From Paenibacillus luteus (GTDB lineage Bacteria > Bacillota > Bacilli > Paenibacillales > Paenibacillaceae): DNA of 64,000 nucleotides. Within the stretch, counting starts at the first letter, position 1. Each line of letters starts with the position of its first letter. Below, piece after piece: positions 1-7,211 of this stretch. The position numbers and the translations under genes are program-made. Location of the stretch: positions 124,001 to 188,000 of the forward strand of contig NZ_SKCD01000077.1 of NCBI RefSeq assembly GCF_006542765.1, in the 5' to 3' direction. The notes under the pieces were generated by a model. It did no database searches. It was not told the origin of the DNA and worked only from the letters and a program-made list of their open reading frames with translations.

Positions 1-1
1 G

Positions 2-226
2 CGTCGTGCTTTGAATGCTTCCCAAAAATCCGCACTTCGTTCGGCCGTTAAAACTGCTGACCAAGCTATCGCTGGCACTGATCTTGATGCTGCTAAAGCA
101 GCTCTTATCGCTGCAACGAAAAAGTTGGACAAAGCAGCAACTAAAGGCCTGATTCATAAAAATGCGGCTTCCCGCAAAAAATCACGTCTTGCAAAACGTT
201 TGAATGCCCTTTCGGCTCAAGCCTAA
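2..226 (+). CDS. rpsT: 30S ribosomal protein S20, 5' end outside window
   Basis: S20 binds 16S rRNA in the body of the 30S subunit. The frame is already open at the left edge, so the N-terminal codons lie outside the window. What is visible (ALNASQKSALRSAVK, then Lys/Ala-rich helices and HKNAASRKKSRLAKRLN) is typical of the C-terminal two thirds of S20. An internal TTG at 11 should not be read as the start, because the S20-like residues RRA continue upstream of it. The gene converges with holA and ends at a strong hairpin terminator. The rpsT-holA-comE neighbourhood is conserved in Bacillales. Confidence 0.95.
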   Translation, partial: RRALNASQKSALRSAVKTADQAIAGTDLDAAKAALIAATKKLDKAATKGLIHKNAASRKKSRLAKRLNALSAQA

Positions 227-240
227 GCAGCGTACAAGCT

Positions 241-280
241 TAAACGGTTATCGTCGTCATTAGATGGCTGCAACCGTTTA
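241..280. repeat. Palindromic repeat, copy 1 (divergent)
   Basis: Nine-base arms TAAACGGTT and AACCGTTTA enclose a 22-nt centre containing GTCGTC and GATGG. The layout resembles the copies at 346, 1497 and 1595 (AAACGG outer arm, inner GNCGTC), but it is the most diverged. It lies between the rpsT stop and the main terminator, so it would be transcribed as a 3' UTR hairpin. Confidence 0.5.
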
Positions 281-287
281 GCTTACA

Positions 288-330
288 AAAAAAGCTTCGC
301 CGCCCCTAATCGGGCAGCGAAGCTTTTTTT
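288..330. terminator. Bidirectional terminator between rpsT and holA
   Basis: The arms AGCTTCGCCGCCC and GGGCAGCGAAGCT pair almost fully around a short loop. An A-run precedes and a T-run follows, so the hairpin can end rpsT on the plus strand and holA on the minus strand. Confidence 0.85.
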
Positions 331-345
331 GTGCGCAAACAAGAT

Positions 346-385
346 GAAACGGCTGTCGCCGTCCTTTGACGGCGCAGCGTGTTTC
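346..385. repeat. Palindromic repeat, copy 2
   Basis: The outer arms are GAAACG and GTTTC, with inner arms CGCCGTC and GACGGCG around a CTTT loop. The same design recurs at 1497-1537 and 1595-1637 and, more diverged, inside the long repeats at 45722 and 54254. It lies just beyond the rpsT/holA terminator. Confidence 0.7.
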
Positions 386-420
386 ATTCCGAGAAATGTA
401 GACAGGCGATGGAGATCGAG

Positions 421-1455
421 CTAAGCGCCCTTCTCCATGCCAAGTGAAAGCAAATACAATTCCAAGCCGAGCGTCTTGTCGATCGTTCCCGTCTTCATCT
501 GATAATCAAGCTCTGCAAGCGAAGCCAGCAATCTCCCTAGCTTCGGAACTTGGAACTTGCGGCTTTTCTCCGAAGCAAGCTTCACCGCATAGGGATGCAA
601 ACCTAATTGGCCCGCCATCTGCTGGGGCGAGTACTGATGCTGCTCCAGCTCTTTAATTTGCAGCATGATCCTCAGCTGCCTCGCAATGAGCGCCGCGATC
701 TTAATCGGCTCCTCACGTCGCACAAGCAGTTCTCTGTATAGACGAATAGCTTTGTCTATTCGAAGCTCTGCAATCGCATCCACAAGCGCGAATACATCCT
801 CCTCTACCGTAGCTGCTGTCATTAGCGAAGCTATTTCCACGTCGATGGTTCCACCCGCTCCCGCATGAAGGCAAAGCTTGTCCACCTCTTGTGAGAGCTG
901 CTGCATATTGGCTCCGGCGCGGGTAAGAAGCAGATCTGCGGCATCGGAAGACAGGGTTCTGTTTTGCTCCGCTGCTCGCTTAATCATCCACTGCTTAAGC
1001 TGCGACGCATCCAGCTCTGGAAAAGGCACGAGTGAATTCCGCTCCTTCAGCGTCTTCACTAACTTCCTCCGCTCATCCAGCTTCTCCGCATTCACAGAAA
1101 TGACGATAATGGATGTCTCTGAAGGGTATTCCATATATTGAATCAGCTTCTCCGGACGATGCTCCAGCTTGCCGCCTTCTTTCCCGCCAGCACACATCAC
1201 GACGGCGTCCCTTATGAGAATTAGCTTGCGCTCCACGAAAAAAGGCGACGTCTCCGCTTCAAGAACGGCCTCGTCGATCGAGGTTTCCGCGGTATCGAAC
1301 TTCACGATGCCAAGCTCGCGCTCATCAGCCGTAAACATCGCGTCTGTCAAGGCATTGATAAACTGCTGCAGGCGATAGCGATCCTTGCCATACAAAACAT
1401 AGATTGGGCGAAAGCGGCCGCCCTTTATTTCCTTCAACGCTTCCTTCGCATCCAT
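421..1455 (-). CDS. holA: DNA polymerase III subunit delta
   Basis: The 344-residue product matches the clamp-loader delta subunit (YqeN in Bacillus), which opens the beta sliding clamp in the replication complex. The N-terminus IYVLYGKDRYRLQQFI is the usual start of the delta AAA-like domain, which lacks a true Walker A. The C-terminal helical collar includes LIARQLRIMLQIKEL. Length is normal for the family. The ribosome site is modest (GGGGTG about 6 nt before the ATG). The gene converges with rpsT, the normal Bacillales arrangement, although here a sigma/anti-sigma pair separates it from comEC. Confidence 0.95.
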   Translation of the reverse strand: MDAKEALKEIKGGRFRPIYVLYGKDRYRLQQFINALTDAMFTADERELGIVKFDTAETSIDEAVLEAETSPFFVERKLILIRDAVVMCAGGKEGGKLEHRPEKLIQYMEYPSETSIIVISVNAEKLDERRKLVKTLKERNSLVPFPELDASQLKQWMIKRAAEQNRTLSSDAADLLLTRAGANMQQLSQEVDKLCLHAGAGGTIDVEIASLMTAATVEEDVFALVDAIAELRIDKAIRLYRELLVRREEPIKIAALIARQLRIMLQIKELEQHQYSPQQMAGQLGLHPYAVKLASEKSRKFQVPKLGRLLASLAELDYQMKTGTIDKTLGLELYLLSLGMEKGA

Positions 1456-1496
1456 TGCTGCACCCCACTAGCTGTAAGTATAATTATACGTAAGAA

Positions 1497-1537
1497 GAAA
1501 CGCCTGATGGCGTCCTTTCTGTAGACGCCATCGTTTC
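1497..1537. repeat. Palindromic repeat, copy 3
   Basis: Outer arms GAAACG/CGTTTC and inner arms GATGGCGTC/GACGCCATC surround a CTTTCTGTA loop. It lies 40 bp upstream of holA and pairs with copy 4 across a further hairpin. Confidence 0.75.
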
Positions 1538-1545
1538 TCCGAAAC

Positions 1546-1586
1546 GTATAGAGAAAGTAAGAGCAAACTCCTATACTTTCCTATAC
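1546..1586. repeat. Hairpin between palindromic copies 3 and 4
   Basis: GTATAGAGAAAGTA is complementary, with one extra base, to TACTTTCCTATAC. It sits exactly between the two repeats, which suggests that copies 3 and 4 plus this linker form one compound element of about 140 bp. Confidence 0.55.
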
Positions 1587-1594
1587 ATCAAGAA

Positions 1595-1637
1595 GAAACG
1601 GCTTAGCCGTCCTCTGGCAGAGGACGGCATCCGTTTC
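1595..1637. repeat. Palindromic repeat, copy 4
   Basis: The outer arms are GAAACGG and CCGTTTC. The inner arms GCCGTCCTCT and AGAGGACGGC are perfect around a 3-nt loop, the most stable member of the family here. Confidence 0.75.
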
Positions 1638-1695
1638 TTCAAGAATTATAAGACTGCTTTAACGTGTGAAACGTATAAAACCTCATAGCTGAAAT

Positions 1696-1729
1696 AAAGG
1701 GATGAGCCTTTATGGGGCTTCATCCCTTT
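1696..1729 (-). terminator. Probable terminator of the sigma/anti-sigma operon
   Basis: The arms AAAGGGATGA.GCC and GGC.TCATCCCTTT form a long stem. Read on the minus strand the stem is followed by TTTATTTC, a short T-rich tail. It lies 140 bp downstream of the anti-sigma stop. I saw nothing convincing in 1730-1870. Confidence 0.5.
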
Positions 1730-1870
1730 GCCGAACATCTATATAAACATTCGCAGGCAGGCCCATGGTGCCGCCCTGCGGATGGTCATACGACGTTAAG
1801 GCTTCGTCGCAGACACTCTCGTTGCTCATACTATACGCAGCAGCGGATGAATGTGTGCGGATACCTTTCA

Positions 1871-2869
1871 TTAATGGGCTGCCTTCTGTTCCGTTAGGCT
1901 AGCCGTATCAATGACATACTTCTCAATAGCTCCTTGCTCCACATGAACCTCGTAGGCTAGTTCGGAGCTATCCTCCGCCCAGCTAAGATTAACAAGCTGG
2001 CCGTTCTTGCGCGGTGTCGTATACACTAGCGAATTGTCGTTCAAAGCATACAGCTTGATCGTGAAAGCTTCAACCTTGGCATTGTATTTGCCATCAGGAG
2101 ACGGGAAGGAAAAGAGATCAGCCGTGATGCCAAGATCATTCTGTTCCGGCACGAGGCTTTTTTCCTCTTGAGCAACGCCAAAGTCGCTGCCTCCGGCGAT
2201 GTTTTTGCCATCAGATTGCCCTTGCTCTGGCGAGGATGGCATCGAGCCTGTGCCTGCGTCTGTGTTCCCATCGGAAGCATCGCTATCGAACTGATTGTTC
2301 AGAGAAACATCTTCCTTATTGAACCCTTCGGTGCTCACCTCGGGATTGGCAGCCCCGATTCTCGACTCGCTTATCGAGAATGACATTCCCTCCGGTGCCT
2401 GATTAGCCGTCTCAGCTGCGTTACTGCTCGAATCATTGGACGAGGATTTGGCTAACGAGCCAATATCGGGCAGCGATCCCGGCTGGTACGTGACAAGAAA
2501 CAGCCCTGCTACGATTCCCGCTGCAATGACTCCGCTCATGATCCGAATCGACGGCCAGCGGCGTTGGCGCTTCGCCCTGCGCGGTACGGCATGCGACGTA
2601 TCGATGCTTGCAATCGGTTCGGCGGGCGCAGCGGATTTTCCGTATAGCTCCATTCTCTCGAGCTCTGGCATAATCGCATCAACCAGGCTATAGCTCGGCA
2701 TAACTTTGGGCAAACTGGTAAGCTCGGCGGATAACAGCTGTAACCGCTCGAACATAGCTGCACAGTCCGGACACTGTCTAGTATGATTCGTCAAGACTTC
2801 TTTCTCGCTTTCGTCGAGATCGTCGTCTAGCTGTCTTTGCATTAGTTCCATCACCTCTTGACAATTCAT
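1871..2869 (-). CDS. Membrane anti-sigma factor, zinc-finger type
   Basis: Inferred to hold the adjacent ECF sigma factor at the membrane until an envelope signal releases it. The N-terminal cytoplasmic part has the zinc-associated anti-sigma pattern H29-x3-C33-x2-C36. A single membrane segment follows at about residues 110-128, after a basic stretch (RRAKRQRRW). The outside part begins with a Ser/Asn/Gly-rich linker and ends in a short beta-rich module (SPDGKYNAKVE and LSWAEDSSELAYEV) that looks like one or two blades of a TolB-type propeller. The ATG overlaps the sigma stop (ATGA), so the two are translationally coupled. The signal sensed is unknown. Confidence 0.85.
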   Translation of the reverse strand: MNCQEVMELMQRQLDDDLDESEKEVLTNHTRQCPDCAAMFERLQLLSAELTSLPKVMPSYSLVDAIMPELERMELYGKSAAPAEPIASIDTSHAVPRRAKRQRRWPSIRIMSGVIAAGIVAGLFLVTYQPGSLPDIGSLAKSSSNDSSSNAAETANQAPEGMSFSISESRIGAANPEVSTEGFNKEDVSLNNQFDSDASDGNTDAGTGSMPSSPEQGQSDGKNIAGGSDFGVAQEEKSLVPEQNDLGITADLFSFPSPDGKYNAKVEAFTIKLYALNDNSLVYTTPRKNGQLVNLSWAEDSSELAYEVHVEQGAIEKYVIDTASLTEQKAAH

Positions 2870-3414
2870 CCCCGGACACCACCTTTCTGATAATCATGGA
2901 GTAACGTCTGCAGCTGTTGCCTAGCTCTGAACAAATAAGATTTCACCGTGTTGAGCGGCAAATCAAGCGAATCTGCAATTTCGTTGTAAGAGAAATCCTG
3001 TAAATACCGAAGGACGACAACCGCACGATGATGCTCAGGGAGCTTGTCGATCGCGGCTTGAATGTCTTTCACAGCATAAGCAGACATTACTTCGTCCTCC
3101 ACATTCTGTTTCTCGTGGAATACCATGTCGTGCTCATCTATGGAGACGGTCGGTTTATTTCTCCGAAACTTGTCAATGCAAATATTCGTTACAATACGTT
3201 GAATCCATGTCTTAAACTGCGCTTTTTCTTCGTACGAGCCTATTTTTGTGTAGATGCGAATGAGCGCTTCCTGCGCAGCATCAAGGGCATCCTGTTCGTT
3301 GTTCAATATATAATAGGCTGTCCGATAAACATGCGTTTCAATCTCTCGCAATAGAGTAATTAAAGCGTCGCGATCTCCCGACTGAGCGGCTCTAATGAGC
3401 TCCGGCTCCACCAC
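2866..3414 (-). CDS. ECF-type RNA polymerase sigma factor
   Basis: The 182-residue product has the two-domain ECF layout. Region 2 shows YYILNNEQDALDAAQEALIR and TWIQRIVTNICIDKFRR. Region 4 is RAVVVLRYLQDFSYNEIAD followed by LPLNTVKSYLFRARQQL, the helix-turn-helix that reads the -35 element. It resembles the SigW/SigV-like group, but I cannot name the orthologue. The start is GTG at 3414, or the second GTG at 3411; an AGGGGG ribosome site lies 7 nt before the first. The next gene encodes its likely anti-sigma factor. A candidate ECF promoter lies about 30 bp upstream, suggesting autoregulation. Confidence 0.93.
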   Translation of the reverse strand: MVEPELIRAAQSGDRDALITLLREIETHVYRTAYYILNNEQDALDAAQEALIRIYTKIGSYEEKAQFKTWIQRIVTNICIDKFRRNKPTVSIDEHDMVFHEKQNVEDEVMSAYAVKDIQAAIDKLPEHHRAVVVLRYLQDFSYNEIADSLDLPLNTVKSYLFRARQQLQTLLHDYQKGGVRG

Positions 3415-3443
3415 GAAGGATCCCCCTCTCTTGCAACCATTCT

Positions 3444-3470
3444 GACGAAGTGGTTGCGCTAAAAGTTGCA
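3444..3470 (-). promoter_or_regulatory. Candidate ECF-sigma promoter of the sigma operon
   Basis: On the minus strand TGCAAC (3470-3465), a 17-base spacer and CGTC (3447-3444) match the general ECF pattern of an AAC-containing -35 and a CGT-type -10. A dyad GCAACCA (3433-3439) / TGGTTGC (3451-3457) overlaps the -10 side. Transcription would begin near 3436, about 22 nt before the GTG. Confidence 0.55.
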
Positions 3471-3842
3471 GATAAACTAGAAAATTTACTTTATTTTTAT
3501 TAGTAACATTTGCTAATGAGGCTTTTTCCCCTAGTGGGAGTTAATACAGTTCGTTTGCCATATAGCAAAGCTATATGGACTTGCTCTCTTCAACAATGCT
3601 GCCATTATGAAATAAACTCCACATCAAAGGATACCAAATTTCTAGTACCTCGTATATAGATAGTGCTTGAATACTATTTGGAAGAATCGTAGCATGGCGC
3701 TTCATTGACCATAAAGCCATATTACTTGAGCTTGAATGGTAGGCGAGCAGACGTATGCTAGTCGTTTTCGCTGTCTAACTTACAGTTACAAATTAAACTA
3801 TATTATAGTATAGAAAACGACGAAGTTAAACCGGAATCCCTA
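3471..3842. other. AT-rich gap upstream of the sigma operon
   Basis: No gene is visible in this stretch. It contains a perfect hairpin at 3558-3578 (CCATATAGC, AAA, GCTATATGG) and an AT-rich dyad ACTATATTATAGTATAG near 3796-3812. Neither has a T-tail, so they are more likely structural or regulatory than terminators. Confidence 0.4.
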
Positions 3843-6440
3843 TTAGGAGCTACCCTTGCTATAAGTATATAAGCTTCTGCCCTTCACCGTAAATTGCACT
3901 TCGCCGTCACGGTCCGTTCGCCACAACTGGGCTCCCGCTTGTGCAACCCTGCCCAAAACGTCAGGATGCGGATGTCCGTAGCTGTTGGTTGCGCCTACGG
4001 AAGCTACGCTTCCTAAAGGCTTCCAATAGGAGAGCCATTCGCTGCTTGTTGAAAATCGGCTGCCATGGTGGGCAATTTTCATAACGGATACTTCTTTTGC
4101 ATCCAAGCCGTCTGCTGGCTTACGCCGCTCATTCCGAATGATCGAGCGTTCGGTTTCCGCGTTGATATCGCCTGTAAAAAGGAAGGAAGATTGATAGAGC
4201 TGCACTGCTAACACGACACTGCTTTCATTTTGCTCCTTTTGCCAAGTGACCGAATTCTCCCTATTCTGATCCATCGGCCACAGGACGCGCAGCTTGGCTT
4301 CTCGGTCCAGCTGATAACTCATTCCTGCGCTCACCTGATACATCGGAATATGCAGCGTGATTGCTTGTTTCAATAGATCCAGAGCATCCTCCGCTTCTTT
4401 CACCGTCCCATTCCACCAAATGCTGCGCACCGGAATCGTCTCGAGAACAGCCTTAAGCCCTCGAATGTGATCGCTATCCAAATGCGAAATAACGAGAATA
4501 TCTATGCTCCTCACGCCTCGTTTAAGCAGCAGCGGCACCAGCACCTTCTGGCCAACTTCAAAGGGACTGCTTCGTTCCTTCCATTCTTCCCCAGGTTTAC
4601 GGAAGGATAATGTGCCTCCTCCATCTATTAAAATGTGCTTCCCGCTCGGCGTGCGGATATGAACGGCATCCCCTTGCCCGACGTCAATGAAGCTGACAAC
4701 CGCATCGCGGTTCATTATATCCGGCTTATAGGCGTAGCCAAGCATAAGCAATAACAGGAATATGGCGGAATATAGGCGGATATTCCATTTTTTATTAGAC
4801 TCTTGTTCGATTTGAAATACGGGAACAGAGGCAAGCGGGGCCGTTTCCGTTTCTCCCATGCTCGTGCCGCCAGAGTCCGTCCCCCTCTGGCCTGTCCTCG
4901 CGCTTATTGCACGAAAAAGGATGCCGAGCATGAACAGCCAAGCACCCACCCACCATAATGGCGGCGTTGCCCATATGGTGCGAAGGGCATCGATCTGCGA
5001 GAGCCGCTCCACGAGCCAAAAGGTCCAGTCATTCGCATAATGCGATACGTAAGCAAGAAGCTTGCCGCCAGCCTCCCAAGGAATGGCAAGCAAGAGCGCT
5101 ATGGCGCCAAGCGGCATAACGATAAAGCTGATAAATGGAACAAGCACAAAATTAGCTACGACGGACAAGGCGTGAAACTGGTTGAAGTAATAAATAGATA
5201 CCGGAAACGAGACGATTTGGGCTAAGAGCGTAACTGCAGCCAAATCAAGCAGCGCTTTGCCCTTCTTCCACTTCGGCATGGCCCGGCGCACCGGCTGCAC
5301 GCCGACAATTAATCCGATCGTCACAATGAAGGAGAGCTGAAAGCTGACATTTTCGATAAAAAACGGATCACAAACCAGCATCAGTACCGCGGCCGCAGCG
5401 AGCAGATGCAAACCATCCTTGAGTTTCCCCATCCGGGCGGCAAGCAGGCCAAGGACAGACATCAGGCCAGCACGGACCACGGAGGGAGAAGCTCCGGAGA
5501 GCAGGACGTAAAGAGGGACCGAGAGGATAAGAATGAGCAATATCCGCTCGCGGCTCATTCGAGCGAGGCGCAGCGTGCCGCCCAGCACGTATAGAAATAC
5601 GGCGACATGAAGCCCTGATATCGCCAGTATATGCGTCAGTCCCAGCCGTGAAAACTGCTGGAACTGCTCGGGGTCGAGGTCCTCGCGGATGCCGAGGACC
5701 AATCCCTTCATGTATCCCGATTGCGACTCGGGATACAGCACATCGAACCGCGCGCCGAGATAATCGCGCGCGGCGTCTACGCGGCCGAGCAGCGCGGCCG
5801 CGGTCCACCTGGGGCCCGTCGCCGCTTCGACGGCGGCGGTGCCCTGCACTTTAAGCAGCCAGTGGATTCTCTGGCTGCTCAGGTAGCGGCGGTAATCGAA
5901 TCCGCCGCTATTGGAGGCACTGACCGGCCGCGTCAGCTCGCCGGTCAAGCGCACGCGGTCGCCGCGCTGCCACGCCGCGGCGATCTCCTGCTCCGGCTGC
6001 ACATTCAGCCGGACATGCACCAGAAAGCGCTCGCGCACCTCCCGCGCGGCGTCTTCTCCCACGACGTGGACGCGATCCGCCGCCACGCGAAACATTGCCC
6101 GATCGCCGTCGATTTCCACCGCCGACACGATCGTGCCAAACGCTTCCGCTGCATAGGCGGCTCGCGGCCCATCCGCCTCTGCGGCGGCCAGCAGCGCCGG
6201 CAGCGCCGTAACGTTGCGTGCATCCGCCCACATCCGCTCCCCGGCGGCAAGCGCCACTGCCAAAGCGCATGCTGCGGCGAGCTGCCACGTCGCCTGCTTG
6301 CCGAGCACAGCGGCCACCGCCAGCAGCGCAGCAGCCATCGCCGCAAGCAAAACGCCGCGGCTGTCCAGACCCGCAGCCGCGGCGCTTCCAAAGGTCCAAC
6401 AGATCGCGAACCAGATCAACGGTCGTCGATTCATCCCCAT
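3843..6440 (-). CDS. comEC: ComEC/Rec2 DNA uptake channel
   Basis: ComEC forms the membrane channel that brings single-stranded DNA into competent cells. The 865-residue protein has N-terminal membrane segments with an exposed loop, then the Competence domain (LGLTHILAISGLHVAVFLYV near residue 270, then many helices). The C-terminal domain is metallo-beta-lactamase-like, with FIDVGQGDAVHIRTPSGKHILIDGG, VISHLDSDH and KIAHHGSRFSTS carrying metal-binding His/Asp residues. Domains and length are complete. The 5' half is clearly richer in GC than the flanks. It is the last gene of the comE cluster, after a terminator that follows comEB. The RBS and first codons are duplicated upstream. Confidence 0.95.
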   Translation of the reverse strand: MGMNRRPLIWFAICWTFGSAAAAGLDSRGVLLAAMAAALLAVAAVLGKQATWQLAAACALAVALAAGERMWADARNVTALPALLAAAEADGPRAAYAAEAFGTIVSAVEIDGDRAMFRVAADRVHVVGEDAAREVRERFLVHVRLNVQPEQEIAAAWQRGDRVRLTGELTRPVSASNSGGFDYRRYLSSQRIHWLLKVQGTAAVEAATGPRWTAAALLGRVDAARDYLGARFDVLYPESQSGYMKGLVLGIREDLDPEQFQQFSRLGLTHILAISGLHVAVFLYVLGGTLRLARMSRERILLILILSVPLYVLLSGASPSVVRAGLMSVLGLLAARMGKLKDGLHLLAAAAVLMLVCDPFFIENVSFQLSFIVTIGLIVGVQPVRRAMPKWKKGKALLDLAAVTLLAQIVSFPVSIYYFNQFHALSVVANFVLVPFISFIVMPLGAIALLLAIPWEAGGKLLAYVSHYANDWTFWLVERLSQIDALRTIWATPPLWWVGAWLFMLGILFRAISARTGQRGTDSGGTSMGETETAPLASVPVFQIEQESNKKWNIRLYSAIFLLLLMLGYAYKPDIMNRDAVVSFIDVGQGDAVHIRTPSGKHILIDGGGTLSFRKPGEEWKERSSPFEVGQKVLVPLLLKRGVRSIDILVISHLDSDHIRGLKAVLETIPVRSIWWNGTVKEAEDALDLLKQAITLHIPMYQVSAGMSYQLDREAKLRVLWPMDQNRENSVTWQKEQNESSVVLAVQLYQSSFLFTGDINAETERSIIRNERRKPADGLDAKEVSVMKIAHHGSRFSTSSEWLSYWKPLGSVASVGATNSYGHPHPDVLGRVAQAGAQLWRTDRDGEVQFTVKGRSLYTYSKGSS

Positions 6441-6525
6441 CTCATCGTTCTCCTCTCGTTACCCCAGTAAACAGTCGTCGATTCATCTCTATCTCATCAT
6501 TCTCCTCTCGTTATCCCAGCAAGTA
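6422..6525. repeat. 52-bp tandem duplication over the comEC start
   Basis: Bases 6422-6473 and 6474-6525 are adjacent direct copies agreeing at about 45 of 52 positions. Each copy holds AACGAGAGGAGAA plus an ATG and the sequence ATGAATCGACGAC, that is, the comEC ribosome site and first codons. The inner copy is the used start. Confidence 0.85.
6442..6486 (-). CDS. Possible 14-codon leader peptide before comEC
   Basis: The upstream copy of the duplication has its own ATG (6486) about 16 nt after a good GAGAGGAG site. The frame reads MNRRLFTGVTRGER and stops with TGA at 6444-6442, one base before the comEC ATG at 6440. The first residues MNRR are the comEC residues copied by the duplication. 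If translated it would feed ribosomes into comEC. It could equally be a harmless by-product of the duplication. Confidence 0.25.
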   Translation of the reverse strand: MNRRLFTGVTRGER

Positions 6526-6531
6526 CCGCAC

Positions 6532-6580
6532 AAAAAAAGGAACCTCTGTCGCATCCGAAGACGCAAGCAGAGGTTCCTCC
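6532..6580 (-). terminator. Terminator or attenuator between comEB and comEC
   Basis: On the minus strand AGGAACCTCTG and CAGAGGTTCCT pair perfectly around a loop and are followed by seven T residues. It lies 40 bp after the comEB stop and 90 bp before comEC, so comEC is reached by read-through or a separate promoter. Confidence 0.85.
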
Positions 6581-6621
6581 TCTATTCCTTTATGCTAATT
6601 CCCTATTCTATTTCAGCGTGA

Positions 6622-7152
6622 CTAAGATGTTACATCCATATGTGCCTGAGCAGGTGGTTCGAAATGATCCAAGCCGCGAAAGATGATGCCCTTTTGCTTC
6701 ATCAGATTTGTGACCTTGTCACTATCCTTCGGGTAGCTGCGATGGTAGACGATTTCAATGACACCACTATTGGCGAGCATATTCGCGCATGTCCAGCAGG
6801 GCTGGTCGGTGACGTAAACGGTCGAGCCCTCGCGGTCAGTACGATCCGTGAACAGCAGTAAATTCTGCTCCGCATGAATCGTCCGAATACAGCGCTGCTT
6901 CTTAAAGGGCTGCTCCTTGCCGTCAACCAGCTTCATTTCGACCTCCTCCGCAATCATGCAGCCTGCCTCAAGACAGTCCTGCACGCCCATCGGAGCGCCG
7001 TTATAAGCTGTTCCGAGCAGTTTCTTGCCTTGAACAAGCACTGCCCCCACATGTCTGCGCGGACAGCGTGAGCGCGTCGACACCATATAAGCGATATCCA
7101 TAAAATACGTATCCCAATCCTTGCGGAGGGCATCCTGCGTTTGGGTGTTCAT
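6622..7152 (-). CDS. comEB: dCMP/deoxycytidylate deaminase ComEB
   Basis: Zinc-dependent deaminase making dUMP from dCMP for thymidylate synthesis. The first zinc ligand lies in TIHAEQNLL with the catalytic Glu, and two Cys ligands in PCWTCANML. The frame is open to 7203, but the ATG at 7152 (MNTQTQDALRK) has AAGGAAG 8 nt before it, so it is chosen; this gives 176 residues. It follows metY by 59 bp on the same strand. In Bacillus, comEB lies directly between comEA and comEC. Confidence 0.93.
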   Translation of the reverse strand: MNTQTQDALRKDWDTYFMDIAYMVSTRSRCPRRHVGAVLVQGKKLLGTAYNGAPMGVQDCLEAGCMIAEEVEMKLVDGKEQPFKKQRCIRTIHAEQNLLLFTDRTDREGSTVYVTDQPCWTCANMLANSGVIEIVYHRSYPKDSDKVTNLMKQKGIIFRGLDHFEPPAQAHMDVTS

Positions 7153-7211
7153 AACTCCAACTTCCTTTCTCATGCTGCATCTGTTAATCTGGCTGCAAAT
7201 CAATGAATGGT

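Noticed and set aside
1710..1829. Minus-strand frame of 39 codons downstream of the anti-sigma gene
   Set aside because: The start has no ribosome site and the end runs into the terminator hairpin. It could be a decayed gene but support is too thin.
1712..1897. Plus-strand frame of 61 codons in the same gap
   Set aside because: It has no ribosome site, begins inside a hairpin and overlaps the anti-sigma stop region.
5721..6470. Open frames of up to 249 codons overlapping the GC-rich 5' half of comEC on both strands
   Set aside because: They arise from high GC at codon positions; comEC itself is clearly the coding frame.
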